Assembly: GCA_964471915.1 (NCBI GenBank)
Contig: CAYYID010000015.1
Coordinates: forward strand, 1 to 64,000
DNA: 64,000 bases
DNA from: JAIEPW01 sp964471915
GTDB taxonomy: Bacteria; Acidobacteriota; Terriglobia; Bryobacterales; Bryobacteraceae
Reading direction: 5' to 3'
Shown here in pieces: positions 63,541 through 64,000 of the stretch. Made by a program: the position numbers and the translations under genes. The first letter of the stretch is position 1. The number at the start of each line of letters is the position of its first letter. The notes below the pieces were generated by a model. It was not told where the DNA came from and searched no databases. It saw only the letters and a program-made list of their open reading frames with translations.

Positions 63541-64000
63541 GTGGCGGCCATCACGCAGCACGATCTCAAACCGGTGACCTACGGGAGCCCAAGCTTCCGG
63601 AGAGCCCGGTTTCGAGGCTTCGACGTCACCGACATCCGGTTCGCCGCAGGACTGGTGCTGGAACCGCACACTCACGACCGGACCGTGTTCGCGGTGACCA
63701 TGGAGGGCGCCTGGGACTCCGTCATGCTGGGTCGACCGCGGGACTGCCGGCCGGGCTTGGTGCTCACGGAACCCGCCGGCGAGCGCCACGCGAATCACTT
63801 TGGGGCGGCCGGCGCCCGCGTTCTGATCATCCAGGCGGATCCCACTGACGATGACCGGCTGCGTCCCTGCGCGAGGCTCCTGACCGGTATCCACGTCCTG
63901 CCGCAGCAGGAAGTAACCTCGCTCGCGCGCCGCGTAGCCGCGGAACTCGCGGACCCGGATCCGTTCGCGGCCCTCGCCGTCGAAAGCGCCGCGCTCGAGA
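63541..64000 (+). CDS. AraC-family regulator, N-terminal cupin part (cut by window end)
   Basis: GTG at 63541 opens a frame still open at the window end (153 codons seen). The N-terminal cupin-like sensing domain reads FAAGLVLEPHTHDRTVFAVTMEGAWDSVMLGRPRDCRPGLVLTEPAGERHANHFGAAGARVLIIQAD, typical of AraC-family effector domains. The DNA-binding C-terminus lies outside. Ligand unknown. Confidence 0.75.
   Translation, partial: MAAITQHDLKPVTYGSPSFRRARFRGFDVTDIRFAAGLVLEPHTHDRTVFAVTMEGAWDSVMLGRPRDCRPGLVLTEPAGERHANHFGAAGARVLIIQADPTDDDRLRPCARLLTGIHVLPQQEVTSLARRVAAELADPDPFAALAVESAALE

Overview
The window is high-GC bacterial DNA that most resembles an acidobacterium of the Solibacter/Bryobacter type. 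This is inferred from gene families: a PadR regulator with a long 'orphan' MacB/FtsX permease (ADOP), a GMC oxidoreductase paired with a gluconate-2-dehydrogenase subunit-3-like protein, a DUF5117-type zinc metalloprotease, DUF2934 and SpoIIE phosphatases. No rRNA or marker phylogeny is available to confirm it.

Region 1 (1-21194) looks like a metal/metalloid-resistance island. An operon on the minus strand (9904 to 148) encodes a Cys-rich secreted protein, a CzcCBA-type RND efflux system, a PII-like protein, a CDF transporter and a Zn/Cd/Pb-type P-ATPase. A second minus-strand operon (17377 to 10730) encodes a His-rich secreted protein, a TolC-like protein, a lipoprotein adaptor, a CusA-type pump and a small periplasmic protein. 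A plus-strand operon follows (17459-19713): a nucleoside phosphorylase, an ArsR-rhodanese fusion, and an ArsM-like methyltransferase interrupted by an in-frame TGA exactly where the family has its metalloid-binding Cys. A SECIS-like hairpin with a GGU-containing loop follows the TGA, so the gene is probably a selenoprotein. The island ends in decayed DNA (adh pseudogene) and a 45-nt 3' fragment of a tRNA-Thr(CGT), a likely attachment-site scar.

Region 2 (21195-31340) starts with a gene graveyard (MFS fragment joined to a frameshifted TolB-like/kinase C-terminus). It continues with a complete reductive pyrimidine-degradation operon on the minus strand (NCS1 permease, PreT, PreA, dihydropyrimidinase, ureidopropionase-type amidohydrolase). 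A deleted tyrosine integrase sits beside an intact tRNA-Thr(TGT).

Region 3 (31400-45260) is mostly chromosomal: a DUF218 protein, an aminotransferase, small membrane proteins, a DCC-family protein, a GNAT, signal peptidase I, a glycosyltransferase, a PadR-ADOP-YHS-lipoprotein-PQQ-like operon, and a GMC oxidoreductase operon.

Region 4 (45260-64000) has a HigBA toxin-antitoxin pair with a clear promoter/operator, a PDZ-GAF-SpoIIE phosphatase, and a long minus-strand run (SDR, KpsF, GH3, an OLD-like ATPase with a small TOPRIM-like protein, a metallohydrolase). It continues with a PhoPQ-related protein, a large zinc protease, a DUF5060 protein, TsaB, and a thymidine/pyrimidine phosphorylase preceded by a structured leader. 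A tandem palindromic operator and a truncated AraC-family regulator run to the window end. Several genes have a -10-like box 5-9 nt before ATG, suggesting leaderless or very short-leader transcripts.
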